From Fimbriimonadales bacterium (lineage in GTDB: Bacteria > Armatimonadota > Fimbriimonadia > Fimbriimonadales > Fimbriimonadaceae), in the NCBI GenBank assembly GCA_026392145.1, contig JAPLCS010000091.1, forward strand, positions 1 to 7,419: a DNA stretch of 7,419 nt. Reading direction: 5' to 3'. Below the pieces are notes generated by a model. That model ran no database searches and had not been told where the DNA came from. It saw only the letters and a list, made by a program, of their open reading frames with translations. The position numbers were made by a program, and so were the translations under genes. Positions 1 through 6,334 of the stretch are shown here, in pieces (within the stretch, counting starts at the first letter, position 1; every line of letters starts with the position of its first letter).

Positions 1-1
1 G

Positions 2-175
2 ATGGGCGGCATGGGCGGCGGCATGATGGGCGGCATGGGCGGCGGCATGATGGGCGGCATGGGCGGCGGCATGGGCGGCGGCAGGATGGGCGGCGGCGGC
101 ATGATGGGCGGCATGGGCGGCGGCATGGGCGGCGGCATGATGGGCGGCGGCATGGGCGGCGGCATGATGGGCGGT
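2..175 (+). repeat. In-frame Met/Gly codon repeat, tract A
   Basis: This is a tandem array made of ATG and GGC codons. Three head-to-tail copies of a 24-base unit (encoding MGGMGGGM) occupy 2-25, 26-49 and 50-73, and a fourth lies at 104-127. Shortened or lengthened units (GGGR, MGGGGM, GGGM, MGGGMGGGM) fill the rest. Glycine is encoded by GGC throughout, with a single GGT at the very end, so the array is nearly identical at the DNA level and probably young or still being homogenised. Every unit is a multiple of three, so copy-number changes would alter length but keep the frame. The array may begin further left than the window shows. Confidence 0.9.
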
Positions 176-202
176 TTCTGGCGCAACGGTGGAATGAGAT
201 AA
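2..202 (+). CDS. C-terminal end of a Gly/Met-rich protein, 5' end outside the window
   Basis: This is the tail of a gene that begins left of the window; I do not recognise the parent protein. The visible 66 residues are almost only Met and Gly, built from the 8-residue unit MGGMGGGM and shorter variants, and end in a short non-repetitive tail, FWRNGGMR, before a TAA. All three + frames are open across the repeat. I chose this one for three reasons: it gives the same Met/Gly reading as the tract inside the next gene, it ends cleanly 38 bases before the secretin start, and a ribosome binding site follows. One Arg codon (AGG, residue 28) looks like a single-base change from ATG. Its position just before a secretin suggests a pilus or secretion accessory protein (PilO/PilP-like position), but that is inference from context only. 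A GroEL-type GGM tail is less likely. Confidence 0.6.
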   Translation: MGGMGGGMMGGMGGGMMGGMGGGMGGGRMGGGGMMGGMGGGMGGGMMGGGMGGGMMGGFWRNGGMR

Positions 203-230
203 GTCTGCTGAAAGAGAAAGGTTTAGTATT

Positions 231-235
231 AGGAG
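231..235 (+). promoter_or_regulatory. Ribosome binding site that fixes the secretin start
   Basis: AGGAG lies 5 bases before the ATG at 241. It matters because the secretin reading frame has no stop codon between the left window edge and 241, so an ORF finder could extend the gene far upstream. The Shine-Dalgarno motif, together with a signal peptide starting exactly at this ATG, supports 241 as the true start. Confidence 0.75.
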
Positions 236-240
236 TTCAA

Positions 241-1917
241 ATGGGAAGGAATAAGAGGAATTTGGTAGTAGCGCTTTCGCTGATCTCAGTCTTAACGTCT
301 GGGATTGCGAATGCTCAAGGAAACGATGCGCGACTGAAGGTTAACCTGAAAGATGCAGATTTGCTCACAGCAACCAAAATGATTGCTGAGCGAACTGGAG
401 TTCAGTTCTACTTTAAGTCACAGAAGGCATTTAATCGAGTCACGTTGCAGGTTGAAAATCAAACTGCGGATGATGTCATTCGATTCATTTGCGATGCTGC
501 TGGCGCTTATGTTATGAAGAATGATGCGGGAGTCTATGTGATTTCTGCCGATGCTCCTGTGACGGAATCGGTGGTTGCAGAAGGCAAGACCAAAGCGCGG
601 ATTTTCCGAAAGGTTAAGATGCTCCACGCTGGAGCGGACGACATCTTTAACCGAGTTGTCCTGAACCGAATGCTCGACCCCATGGCAAAGCAAAAAGAGC
701 TTATGCGAGCCATTGATCTCGTCAAGGCGAACAACCTTTCCAACGGACTCTCAAACTCTCCAGCCTACAACTTGTATGATCAATTTGTAGGAACAAACCA
801 GTTCACTCCCAAGCCACAAGCTACTGCGTCAACACCTACTGCTGGAAATGAAGGAAATTCAATCGAACTTCCTGGTGAAAAGTCCAAGCAAATGGGCGGC
901 ATGATGGGCGGCGGTGGCATGATGGGCGGCGGCGGCATGATGGGCGGCGGCGGCATGGGCCAAGGTATGGGTGGCGGCATGGGCGGCGGAATGGGCCAAG
1001 GTATGGGCGGCGGCATGGGCGGTGGCATGGGTCAGGGCGGTGGAAGCCTTGTTCCTGGTCAAGGTCTCGTTCCTGATACGATTGATCACATTTCGTTTGA
1101 TCCAACCGATAACAGTCTTATCATTCAGGGAACCAGCGAAGATGACATCAATACTCTGCAGAACATCATTGCGCAGTTTGACGTTGCGCCGAAGCAGGTT
1201 CAAGTGCGAGTTGAGTTCATCACCACCTCTGAAAATCTTGACCGATCCCTTGGTTTTGGAATTGAGTACAACCGAGGTTCCTTGGTTGCTGGAATGAACC
1301 AACAAGACTTCATTCGGGCTTCTGACCCAGTGTTCTTGACTTACGCAACTGGTGATGCAGTTCTAAGACTTAGAACCCGACTCTCGGAAGGTTCTGGACG
1401 AGTTGTCACTGCTCCGACTCTGAGAACGTTGAACAACACACCAGCAATGGTGAGTGCGTTCACCACAGACTACATTCTGTCGGCTCAGACGCAGGTAACT
1501 CAAGGAGTTTTGAATACCGTAGTCAATCCATTACCAATTCAGGTTGGAACGTTCTTGACGGTTAATCCTCGAATTAACGGCGACGGATACATCACGATGG
1601 GACTTTCACCCAACGTGGCTGGGATTACCGGAACTCGATCAGTTGCATTGTCAAACAACGTAACTTCTGATCTTCCGATTATCACGCAACAATCTGTAAG
1701 TGCAGTTGTTCGAATCAAGAACCGGGACACCATCGTTATCGGTGGTATGAACACGGAAAGTGTCAACACGACAGTTAACCGAGTTCCAGTTCTGGCTGAT
1801 TTGCCAATTCTTGGTCAATTCTTCCGAAGAACTGCTAAGGGTAAGACATCAAGTGAACTCTTGATTTTCGTTACTCCAACGATTATCGAAGAAGACGAAG
1901 AAGGACCACTTCCTTAA
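241..1917 (+). CDS. pilQ: Outer-membrane secretin (type IV pilus PilQ / type II secretion GspD family)
   Basis: Secretins form multimeric outer-membrane gates through which a pilus or secreted proteins pass. The 558-residue product starts with a signal peptide (basic MGRNKR, hydrophobic 8-23, likely cleavage after ANA at 25). An STN/N0-like domain follows at about 30-103. Residues 120-160 look like the first half of an N1-type ring domain and 281-316 like its second half (NSLIIQGTSEDD). The two halves are separated by a Gly/Met-rich insert at 218-268. The secretin core spans about 320-550, with GRVVTAPTLRTLNN at 386-399 and the C-terminal signature VPVLADLPILGQFFRRT at 515-531, ending in a LIFVTPTIIE strand. 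At 558 residues it is shorter than typical proteobacterial PilQ, and I see no AMIN domain. The downstream aroK-aroB pair matches the classic pilQ-aroK-aroB order, which favours PilQ over GspD. Family confidence is high; the exact symbol is moderate. Confidence 0.9.
   Translation: MGRNKRNLVVALSLISVLTSGIANAQGNDARLKVNLKDADLLTATKMIAERTGVQFYFKSQKAFNRVTLQVENQTADDVIRFICDAAGAYVMKNDAGVYVISADAPVTESVVAEGKTKARIFRKVKMLHAGADDIFNRVVLNRMLDPMAKQKELMRAIDLVKANNLSNGLSNSPAYNLYDQFVGTNQFTPKPQATASTPTAGNEGNSIELPGEKSKQMGGMMGGGGMMGGGGMMGGGGMGQGMGGGMGGGMGQGMGGGMGGGMGQGGGSLVPGQGLVPDTIDHISFDPTDNSLIIQGTSEDDINTLQNIIAQFDVAPKQVQVRVEFITTSENLDRSLGFGIEYNRGSLVAGMNQQDFIRASDPVFLTYATGDAVLRLRTRLSEGSGRVVTAPTLRTLNNTPAMVSAFTTDYILSAQTQVTQGVLNTVVNPLPIQVGTFLTVNPRINGDGYITMGLSPNVAGITGTRSVALSNNVTSDLPIITQQSVSAVVRIKNRDTIVIGGMNTESVNTTVNRVPVLADLPILGQFFRRTAKGKTSSELLIFVTPTIIEEDEEGPLP
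892..1044 (+). repeat. In-frame Met/Gly/Gln codon repeat, tract B, inside the secretin
   Basis: This tract has two unit types. Three copies of an 18-base unit encoding MMGGGG lie at 901-918, 919-936 and 937-954. Two copies of a 36-base unit encoding MGQGMGGGMGGG follow at 955-990 and 991-1026, then a partial MGQGGG unit at 1027-1044. The two 36-base copies differ at three bases, all synonymous third positions of glycine codons, so the protein pattern is kept while the DNA drifts. Glycine is mostly GGC here. All units are multiples of three. The tract sits inside a periplasmic ring domain, so it probably forms a flexible loop rather than disrupting the fold. Confidence 0.92.
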
Positions 1918-1937
1918 CTTCTCCTGAGGTGAACAAC

Positions 1938-1978
1938 AAGGGCAGTGTCCGGTAACGGCCACTGCCCTTTATCTATTT
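1938..1978 (+). terminator. Rho-independent terminator-like hairpin after the secretin gene
   Basis: Bases 1938-1947 (AAGGGCAGTG) pair perfectly with 1960-1969 (CACTGCCCTT). After one mismatch (T1948 with C1959) the stem continues with three more pairs (CCG/CGG), closed by the four-base loop GTAA, a GNRA-type tetraloop in RNA. A moderately T-rich stretch (TTTATCTATTTAT) follows. The stem is strong, but the T tract is broken by A and C, so termination may be partial. It lies in the 83-base gap between secretin and aroK and separates the pilus/secretion unit from the aro run. Confidence 0.75.
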
Positions 1979-1983
1979 ATAAC
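1978..1983 (+). promoter_or_regulatory. Possible -10 element upstream of aroK
   Basis: TATAAC lies 17 bases before the aroK ATG at 2001, just after the terminator hairpin. If used, the transcript leader would be only about ten bases, which would fit the absence of a recognisable Shine-Dalgarno motif before aroK. No convincing -35 box is seen at the usual distance, since that region is inside the hairpin. This is a weak call from sequence resemblance alone. Confidence 0.25.
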
Positions 1984-2000
1984 AATCGAAACTTAAGATA

Positions 2001-2537
2001 ATGATGCGAGCATGGACATTGATTGGAATGATGGGGGCGGGGAAGACCACCATTGGGCGTATGCTTGCTGAACTGTCGGGTCGCGAATTTGTGGATACAG
2101 ATGTCCTGATTCAAAATAGGTTAGGTAAAACGATTCCCAAGATTTTTGAATTCTACGGAGAACCGACCTTTCGAGAGCATGAATCCTCAATCGTTCAATC
2201 TCTGACACCGGGGCCCTCTGTGATTTCAACTGGAGGAGGAGCAATCATGAGACAAGAGAATTGGGATCACCTGTCCTCTATTGGCGAATTGATTTATCTT
2301 CAATCGAGTCCCGAGGTGTTGAAGGAGAGGCTTCGAAACTCAAAGCGCAAGCGTCCGTTATTACTGACAGAGAATTGGGAAGACACCTTTGACGCTTTGT
2401 TTGAAAATAGAAAGACAATTTACGAGAAGGCGAGTGTCGTGATTAACCTGGATGATATTGATGTCGCCGATGCTGCCCTAAAGGTTTACAACACTTTAAT
2501 TGAGCTTGAACGAGGGCGTGGAGGTGTGACGACCTGA
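2001..2537 (+). CDS. aroK: Shikimate kinase
   Basis: This cytosolic enzyme phosphorylates shikimate at the 3-hydroxyl using ATP, the fifth step of the chorismate (aromatic amino acid) pathway. The 178-residue length is normal for the family. Visible motifs are the Walker A loop GMMGAGKT at 9-16, the DTD at 32-34 that binds magnesium and shikimate, FRxxE at 57-61 with the shikimate-binding Arg58, GGG at 78-80, the lid motif RPLL at 118-121, and RKxxY with Arg137 near the adenine site. All key residues are present, so it should be active. Two adjacent ATG codons (2001 and 2004) could both serve as start, and no clear ribosome binding site precedes them. The TGA stop overlaps the aroB ATG by one base, implying translational coupling. 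Confidence 0.96.
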   Translation: MMRAWTLIGMMGAGKTTIGRMLAELSGREFVDTDVLIQNRLGKTIPKIFEFYGEPTFREHESSIVQSLTPGPSVISTGGGAIMRQENWDHLSSIGELIYLQSSPEVLKERLRNSKRKRPLLLTENWEDTFDALFENRKTIYEKASVVINLDDIDVADAALKVYNTLIELERGRGGVTT

Positions 2538-3553
2538 TGATTACTGTTCAAACTCACCATGGGTTCTATTGTGTGAAATTTGAACCTTTTGAGAGAAGTG
2601 ATTTTTTCACCATCACCGATGCTCATGTGGCGAAGCTTTATCCGAACTTGCGAGTTGATCTGATCCTTGAACCAGGCGAGTCTTCCAAGGATTTTGTTCA
2701 TTATCAGCAAGTTATTGCCGCTCTCGCGGATGCCAGAGTGCAGCGAAAGTCTACAGTGGTTGCATTAGGCGGGGGTGTGATTGGTGACTTGGTGGGTTTT
2801 GCGGCTGCAACGTACATGCGGGGCATCCGATTTATTCAAGTGCCAACGACCTTGCTGGCACAGGTGGATTCTTCGGTTGGTGGCAAAGTAGGTATTGACT
2901 TGCCTCAGGGAAAGAACTTGGTTGGTGCTTTCTATCCTCCTTGCGAGGTGATTGTTGATACGCGCTTTATACAAAGTTTGCCACTCAGGGAGTTTCGTTG
3001 TGGACTGGCAGAAGTACTGAAATACGGACTCATTCTTGACCAAGAACTTTGGAACCAATTGATCGCTTCACCGCTCACTGCTTTGAGTACGGAGTTAAGT
3101 TCTGTGATTGAGCGATGTATTCGACTGAAGGCTGATGTTGTTGAGTCTGATGAGTTTGAGACGAAGGGAGAGCGAGCCAAACTAAATTTTGGACATACCG
3201 TGGGGCATGCAATAGAAGTGCGGACAGGATACGAGAAGTACACGCATGGTGAGGCGATTTCGTTGGGAATGGTGGCCGAGTCTTGGATTGCTGAGAAGAT
3301 GGGAATCGCTAAGAGGGGACTTTCGGAAGCGATTCAAACCGGATTAGTTCAAAACGGCCTTCCTGTTCGAGGTTTGCTTGGAGGAAATCCTTCTGACCTA
3401 GTACAATCCATGAAACTGGACAAAAAATCTGAAAACGGAACGCTGGTAATGAGCTTAGTTACTGATATTGGAACTTGCGAGTTGGTGAAAGATGTACCTG
3501 AGTCCGTCGTAGTAGAAGTGCTCAGTGAAATGTCCGATGATGCTGGAATGTAG
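2537..3553 (+). CDS. aroB: 3-Dehydroquinate synthase
   Basis: This cytosolic, NAD- and divalent-metal-dependent enzyme converts DAHP to 3-dehydroquinate, the second step of the chorismate pathway. The 338 residues are close to the usual length. Motifs in order are GESSK at 47-51, the dinucleotide-binding GGGVIGD at 78-84, PTTLLAQVDSSVGGK at 103-117, GKNLVGAF at 125-132, GLAEVLKYG at 156-164, NFGHTVGHA at 217-225 and THGEA at 236-240. The expected metal ligands are Glu159, His220 and His237, all present. The start overlaps the aroK stop (TGATG). GGAGGTG at 2520-2526, inside aroK, can act as its ribosome binding site. AroK and AroB in tandem after a pilus secretin is a well-known order in Proteobacteria. 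Confidence 0.97.
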   Translation: MITVQTHHGFYCVKFEPFERSDFFTITDAHVAKLYPNLRVDLILEPGESSKDFVHYQQVIAALADARVQRKSTVVALGGGVIGDLVGFAAATYMRGIRFIQVPTTLLAQVDSSVGGKVGIDLPQGKNLVGAFYPPCEVIVDTRFIQSLPLREFRCGLAEVLKYGLILDQELWNQLIASPLTALSTELSSVIERCIRLKADVVESDEFETKGERAKLNFGHTVGHAIEVRTGYEKYTHGEAISLGMVAESWIAEKMGIAKRGLSEAIQTGLVQNGLPVRGLLGGNPSDLVQSMKLDKKSENGTLVMSLVTDIGTCELVKDVPESVVVEVLSEMSDDAGM

Positions 3554-3575
3554 GTGACTGCCTAGGAACTCAAAA

Positions 3576-3584
3576 AGGAGAAGG
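3576..3584 (+). promoter_or_regulatory. Strong ribosome binding site with two possible start codons
   Basis: AGGAGAAGG gives two overlapping purine-rich matches to the 16S tail. From AGGAG (3576-3580) the spacing is 8 bases to the TTG at 3589 and 11 to the ATG at 3592. From GAAGG (3580-3584) it is 7 to the ATG. The site therefore shows that the small gene is translated but does not decide between the two adjacent starts. Confidence 0.6.
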
Positions 3585-3591
3585 TTCGTTG

Positions 3592-3819
3592 ATGAAAGAG
3601 TTGAGAGTCATTTTTGCCATATTCCTGTTCTTGTTCTTGGTGATTGGCAATTTGTATTACCTGTATGCCTATGAGAATGGCTCTATCGCCCAGCACACCG
3701 CTATTTTCAACACCGGAGCAATGAAGGTCTTTTTGGGAGTTTTAACTCTCGTCACCTTTTTGTTCATGTTTTTGCCTCTCAAGGGTGATGATTTATCGGA
3801 TGGTGATGAACCGCAATGA
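3592..3819 (+). CDS. Small two-helix membrane protein coupled to the PASTA protein gene
   Basis: I do not recognise this family. The 75-residue product (76 if the in-frame TTG at 3589 is used) has a basic N-terminus (MKELR), a first hydrophobic helix at about 6-27, a short polar connector with YENGS and a second helix at about 46-63. An acidic tail, KGDDLSDGDEPQ, ends it. The positive N-terminus and Lys64 suggest both ends are cytoplasmic with a short external loop. A good ribosome binding site precedes it. Its last four bases (ATGA, 3816-3819) overlap the start of the PASTA protein gene, so the two are probably translated together and at similar levels. That coupling suggests, but does not prove, a shared role at the membrane. 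It resembles DUF1049/LapA-type two-helix proteins only in general layout. Confidence 0.8.
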   Translation: MKELRVIFAIFLFLFLVIGNLYYLYAYENGSIAQHTAIFNTGAMKVFLGVLTLVTFLFMFLPLKGDDLSDGDEPQ

Positions 3820-5657
3820 TAGGCAAAACCCTTGCAGTAAGATACGAAATAAATGCTCAAGTCAATGATGGGCCGATGTTCCGAATGTATTCTGCACGGG
3901 ATCGATTGACGGGCAGGAATGTCGGTATTCGAGAAATCAAGGAGCCATTTAACTCCGAGGTAAGTTTCATCAATGCTTTGGCAAAATCGTTGCCGAGCCT
4001 TCAAGTGAGTCATCCGGCACTTGAATTTTTGCACGAAGTCGTTGAGGAAGAACACCAGCGCTATTTGATTTCTGAGATGCCCAAAGGTTCGTTACTCACG
4101 GAACGTATTAAGAGATTTGCTCCCTTTACGGTGCCGGTTTCGCTTGCAACTACTCAGGGAATTCTTGAGGGGCTGGATGTACTTCATCAAGCGGGGATTG
4201 CTCATGGAGATGTCGGGGCGCACAATGTTATCGCCACTCCAGATGGGAGTGCCAAGCTGCAACTTGGTGGTGTTTGGAAGACTTACTCTGAAAGCAGGAC
4301 GGCTGGAGCGGCGGTGCTTCCTTTGATGGCTCCTTATTTGGCGCCAGAAGTGTGTCAGGGAGCCAACCCAAGTGCTCAAAGTGACCTGTATAGTGTTGGC
4401 ATTGTCTTGTTTCAATTGTTGACGGGGAATGTGCCTTTTATTGGCGAAACCCCAACTGCCACTACGGTGAGGCACTTGCAGAGTCCGGTGCCTAGTTTAA
4501 GGGGCTTGAACGCTTCTATTCCTGTGGCCGTTGAGATGTTGGTGCACAAACTGTTGGCCAAAAATCCTGACGACCGTTATCAGTCTGCGAAGGATGTGCT
4601 GAATGAGGTCAATACCATTATTGATCAGATACGGTTTGGGAAGAATCCTGCTGCGCGAAAAGACACAGGTTCAAGTTCGCCGGTGATGGAAACTGTGCCG
4701 AAATTGAGAAAATCAGCAGGTAACGAGAAGTTTTCCAAGCCGAAACCGAAGCTAGAACCTTCCGAAGAAAAAACGAAACGTGTGCGGGATGGTGATATTC
4801 CAAGTTGGTTATTAGGTTTACTTGCTGTCACTTTTTTGAGCGCGTTAGGGGTGATTATTGCTTTTGTGGTGTTCTTAACCCAAAAGCCTCGGGAAATGAA
4901 AATGCCCAACATAGTGGGTGTGAATGTCAACAAGGCTCGCGAGGATTTGCGAAAACTCAAGTTAAATTTGAAAATTGTTTCGAAGGAAGCGAGCGATCGT
5001 GTAGACATCAACAAAATCATGCAGACGAGTCCCGAACCGGGGCAGATGGTACGAGAGAACGGTACTGTTGATGTTGTGGTGAGTTCTGGAACTCGAATTG
5101 TCCAAGTCCCTAACCTGCTGGGAATGACGGCGGATGAAGCGAAAGAAGGGCTAGGCGCTTTGAATTTGGAAATCGACGGTAAGCCGTCGAGAATCACGGA
5201 TTTAGATCATCCTGCCGGCTCCATTGTTCGTCAGTTACCGGAACCTGATAAAAGCGTTCCTCGATTTTCCAAGGTGAGGATTTGGATTGCTGCTCCTGAG
5301 GGAGCTGCTCCAGACAGTCTTCCTGGCGAGACTGAAGCCCCTCCGTCGGTTGCTGCGCGTAGCTTTGTGCTTAATCATGTAGTCAAAGGTGTCGATTGGA
5401 ATGTGTCGGTACGAATTGAAATTGAAGATGAATCGGGAACTCGTAAAGTGTACGAAAAGAGGCATGATCCAGGGGACAAAATTACGGTTCGGGAAATTGG
5501 TTACGGCACAAAGGCAACATTTAGGGTCTACTATGACGAAGATTTGAGAGAGGAAAAGGAAGTTGCTACGTCTACAAGACCTGCCACCGGTCCTGCCAAC
5601 AAAGCGGAAAGTGGTCGAACTGGTGGGAATGGTGTGCCCGCTCCTCAGACTCCATAG
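3816..5657 (+). CDS. Membrane-anchored PASTA-domain protein with a degenerate Ser/Thr kinase domain (probable pseudokinase)
   Basis: The 613-residue protein has the architecture of PrkC/PknB/Stk1 receptors: a cytosolic kinase-fold domain (about 9-270), a charged linker (275-329), one transmembrane helix (331-354), two extracytoplasmic PASTA repeats (about 361-426 and 427-493), a Pro/Gly linker, a further beta-rich domain (about 515-585) and a low-complexity tail. PASTA repeats bind peptidoglycan fragments in known homologues. The kinase domain is degenerate. The glycine loop is poor (VNDGPMFRMY), the VAIK lysine is Arg39 (VGIR), the alpha-C glutamate seems to be Ala54, HRD is HGD (130-132) with the following Lys replaced by Gly134, and DFG is LGG (150-152). 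Asp132, Asn137, APE (176-178), DLYSVG (190-195) and Arg254 remain, so the fold is kept. ATP-dependent catalysis is doubtful; a sensing or scaffolding role is inferred. No PP2C phosphatase gene is visible. Translation is coupled to the preceding small membrane protein by an ATGA overlap. Confidence 0.93.
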   Translation: MIGKTLAVRYEINAQVNDGPMFRMYSARDRLTGRNVGIREIKEPFNSEVSFINALAKSLPSLQVSHPALEFLHEVVEEEHQRYLISEMPKGSLLTERIKRFAPFTVPVSLATTQGILEGLDVLHQAGIAHGDVGAHNVIATPDGSAKLQLGGVWKTYSESRTAGAAVLPLMAPYLAPEVCQGANPSAQSDLYSVGIVLFQLLTGNVPFIGETPTATTVRHLQSPVPSLRGLNASIPVAVEMLVHKLLAKNPDDRYQSAKDVLNEVNTIIDQIRFGKNPAARKDTGSSSPVMETVPKLRKSAGNEKFSKPKPKLEPSEEKTKRVRDGDIPSWLLGLLAVTFLSALGVIIAFVVFLTQKPREMKMPNIVGVNVNKAREDLRKLKLNLKIVSKEASDRVDINKIMQTSPEPGQMVRENGTVDVVVSSGTRIVQVPNLLGMTADEAKEGLGALNLEIDGKPSRITDLDHPAGSIVRQLPEPDKSVPRFSKVRIWIAAPEGAAPDSLPGETEAPPSVAARSFVLNHVVKGVDWNVSVRIEIEDESGTRKVYEKRHDPGDKITVREIGYGTKATFRVYYDEDLREEKEVATSTRPATGPANKAESGRTGGNGVPAPQTP

Positions 5658-5669
5658 AATCATAAAATC

Positions 5670-6320
5670 ATGAAATACGAACTTGCTCCATCGGTTTTAT
5701 CGTTCGATTTGACATCGCTCTCTAGCTCGGTACCTAGGCTCATTGCGGCGGGTGCTGGAATTGTGCATCTGGACGTGATGGATGGTCAGTTTGTGCCTCC
5801 TATTACATTTGGTGCCGCATTGGCGAGTTCGTTGCGAAAGCATACAGATGCTCCGATGGAAGCTCATTTGATGGTGATGGATCCTGAGCGGCAGTTTGAC
5901 GCGTTTCAAGAGGCTGGATGTAAGCGAATCGTGTTTCATTACGAAGCTACTAAGCATGCCCATCGATTGGTCCAAGACCTGAAGTCTCGCGGACTGGATG
6001 CTGGGATTGCCATTAATCCAGGGACACCTTCTGAGGTCCTGGATGCGGTGATAGGGGACTTGGATATGGTGCTAGTGATGACAGTGAACCCTGGCTGGGG
6101 AGGTCAGAAATTCATAGCGTCTACGTTGGAAAAAATTGCTCGCGTTCGGGCTTTGCGTCCGGATATGGATATTCAAGTTGATGGTGGCATCGACCCAAGT
6201 ACGATTGGACAAGTGATAGAGGCGGGAGCGAATAGCTTTGTGGTTGGTAGTTACCTTCTTAAGCCGCCAACTCTTGAGGAAGGTGTGAAATCGATTTTAG
6301 AAAAGTTCCCCTTAAGCTAA
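5670..6320 (+). CDS. rpe: Ribulose-phosphate 3-epimerase
   Basis: This cytosolic TIM-barrel enzyme interconverts ribulose 5-phosphate and xylulose 5-phosphate in the pentose phosphate pathway. The 216 residues match the family length. Motifs are APSVLSFD at 6-13, HLDVMDGQFVP at 33-43, AHLMV at 65-69, the phosphate-binding loop with VNPGWGGQKF at 139-148 and VDGGI at 170-174. The metal ligands His33, Asp35, His66 and Asp171 are all present, including the two catalytic aspartates. PGWGGQ replaces the commoner PGFGGQ, a mild aromatic swap. It starts 12 bases after the PASTA protein gene with no obvious ribosome binding site, so it probably relies on translation from upstream. PASTA kinase next to rpe recalls the prkC-cpgA-rpe order of Bacillus, here without the GTPase gene. 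Confidence 0.97.
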   Translation: MKYELAPSVLSFDLTSLSSSVPRLIAAGAGIVHLDVMDGQFVPPITFGAALASSLRKHTDAPMEAHLMVMDPERQFDAFQEAGCKRIVFHYEATKHAHRLVQDLKSRGLDAGIAINPGTPSEVLDAVIGDLDMVLVMTVNPGWGGQKFIASTLEKIARVRALRPDMDIQVDGGIDPSTIGQVIEAGANSFVVGSYLLKPPTLEEGVKSILEKFPLS

Positions 6321-6334
6321 TCACTACTGTCTCA

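Noticed and set aside
2..202. GroEL-type GGM tail
   Set aside because: Chaperonin tails are short and end in GGM repeats. This one is long, ends in FWRNGGMR and sits directly before a secretin. The parent protein is not visible, so it is not excluded entirely.
1..240. Secretin frame is open from the left edge, allowing a longer N-terminus
   Set aside because: The extension would read the repeat as Asp/Gly/Arg/His, and it would bury a good signal peptide and a well-placed ribosome binding site at 231-235.
2..1044. CRISPR or other dispersed repeat array
   Set aside because: The units are in-frame codon repeats with no spacers and variable unit length.
780..1305. Several long reverse-strand ORFs across the repeat, rich in Pro/Met or Ala/His
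   Set aside because: Codon-triplet repeats without stop codons open all six frames. These are shadows with no start signals, domains or composition expected of real genes.
3551..3591. CCTAGG palindrome in the aroB to small-gene gap as an operator
   Set aside because: A single six-base palindrome in a 35-base gap is expected by chance, and no second half-site or promoter is visible.
3816..4640. Kinase motif loss caused by a frameshift
   Set aside because: Conserved motifs before and after each degenerate site lie in one continuous frame, so the substitutions are point differences rather than a reading error.
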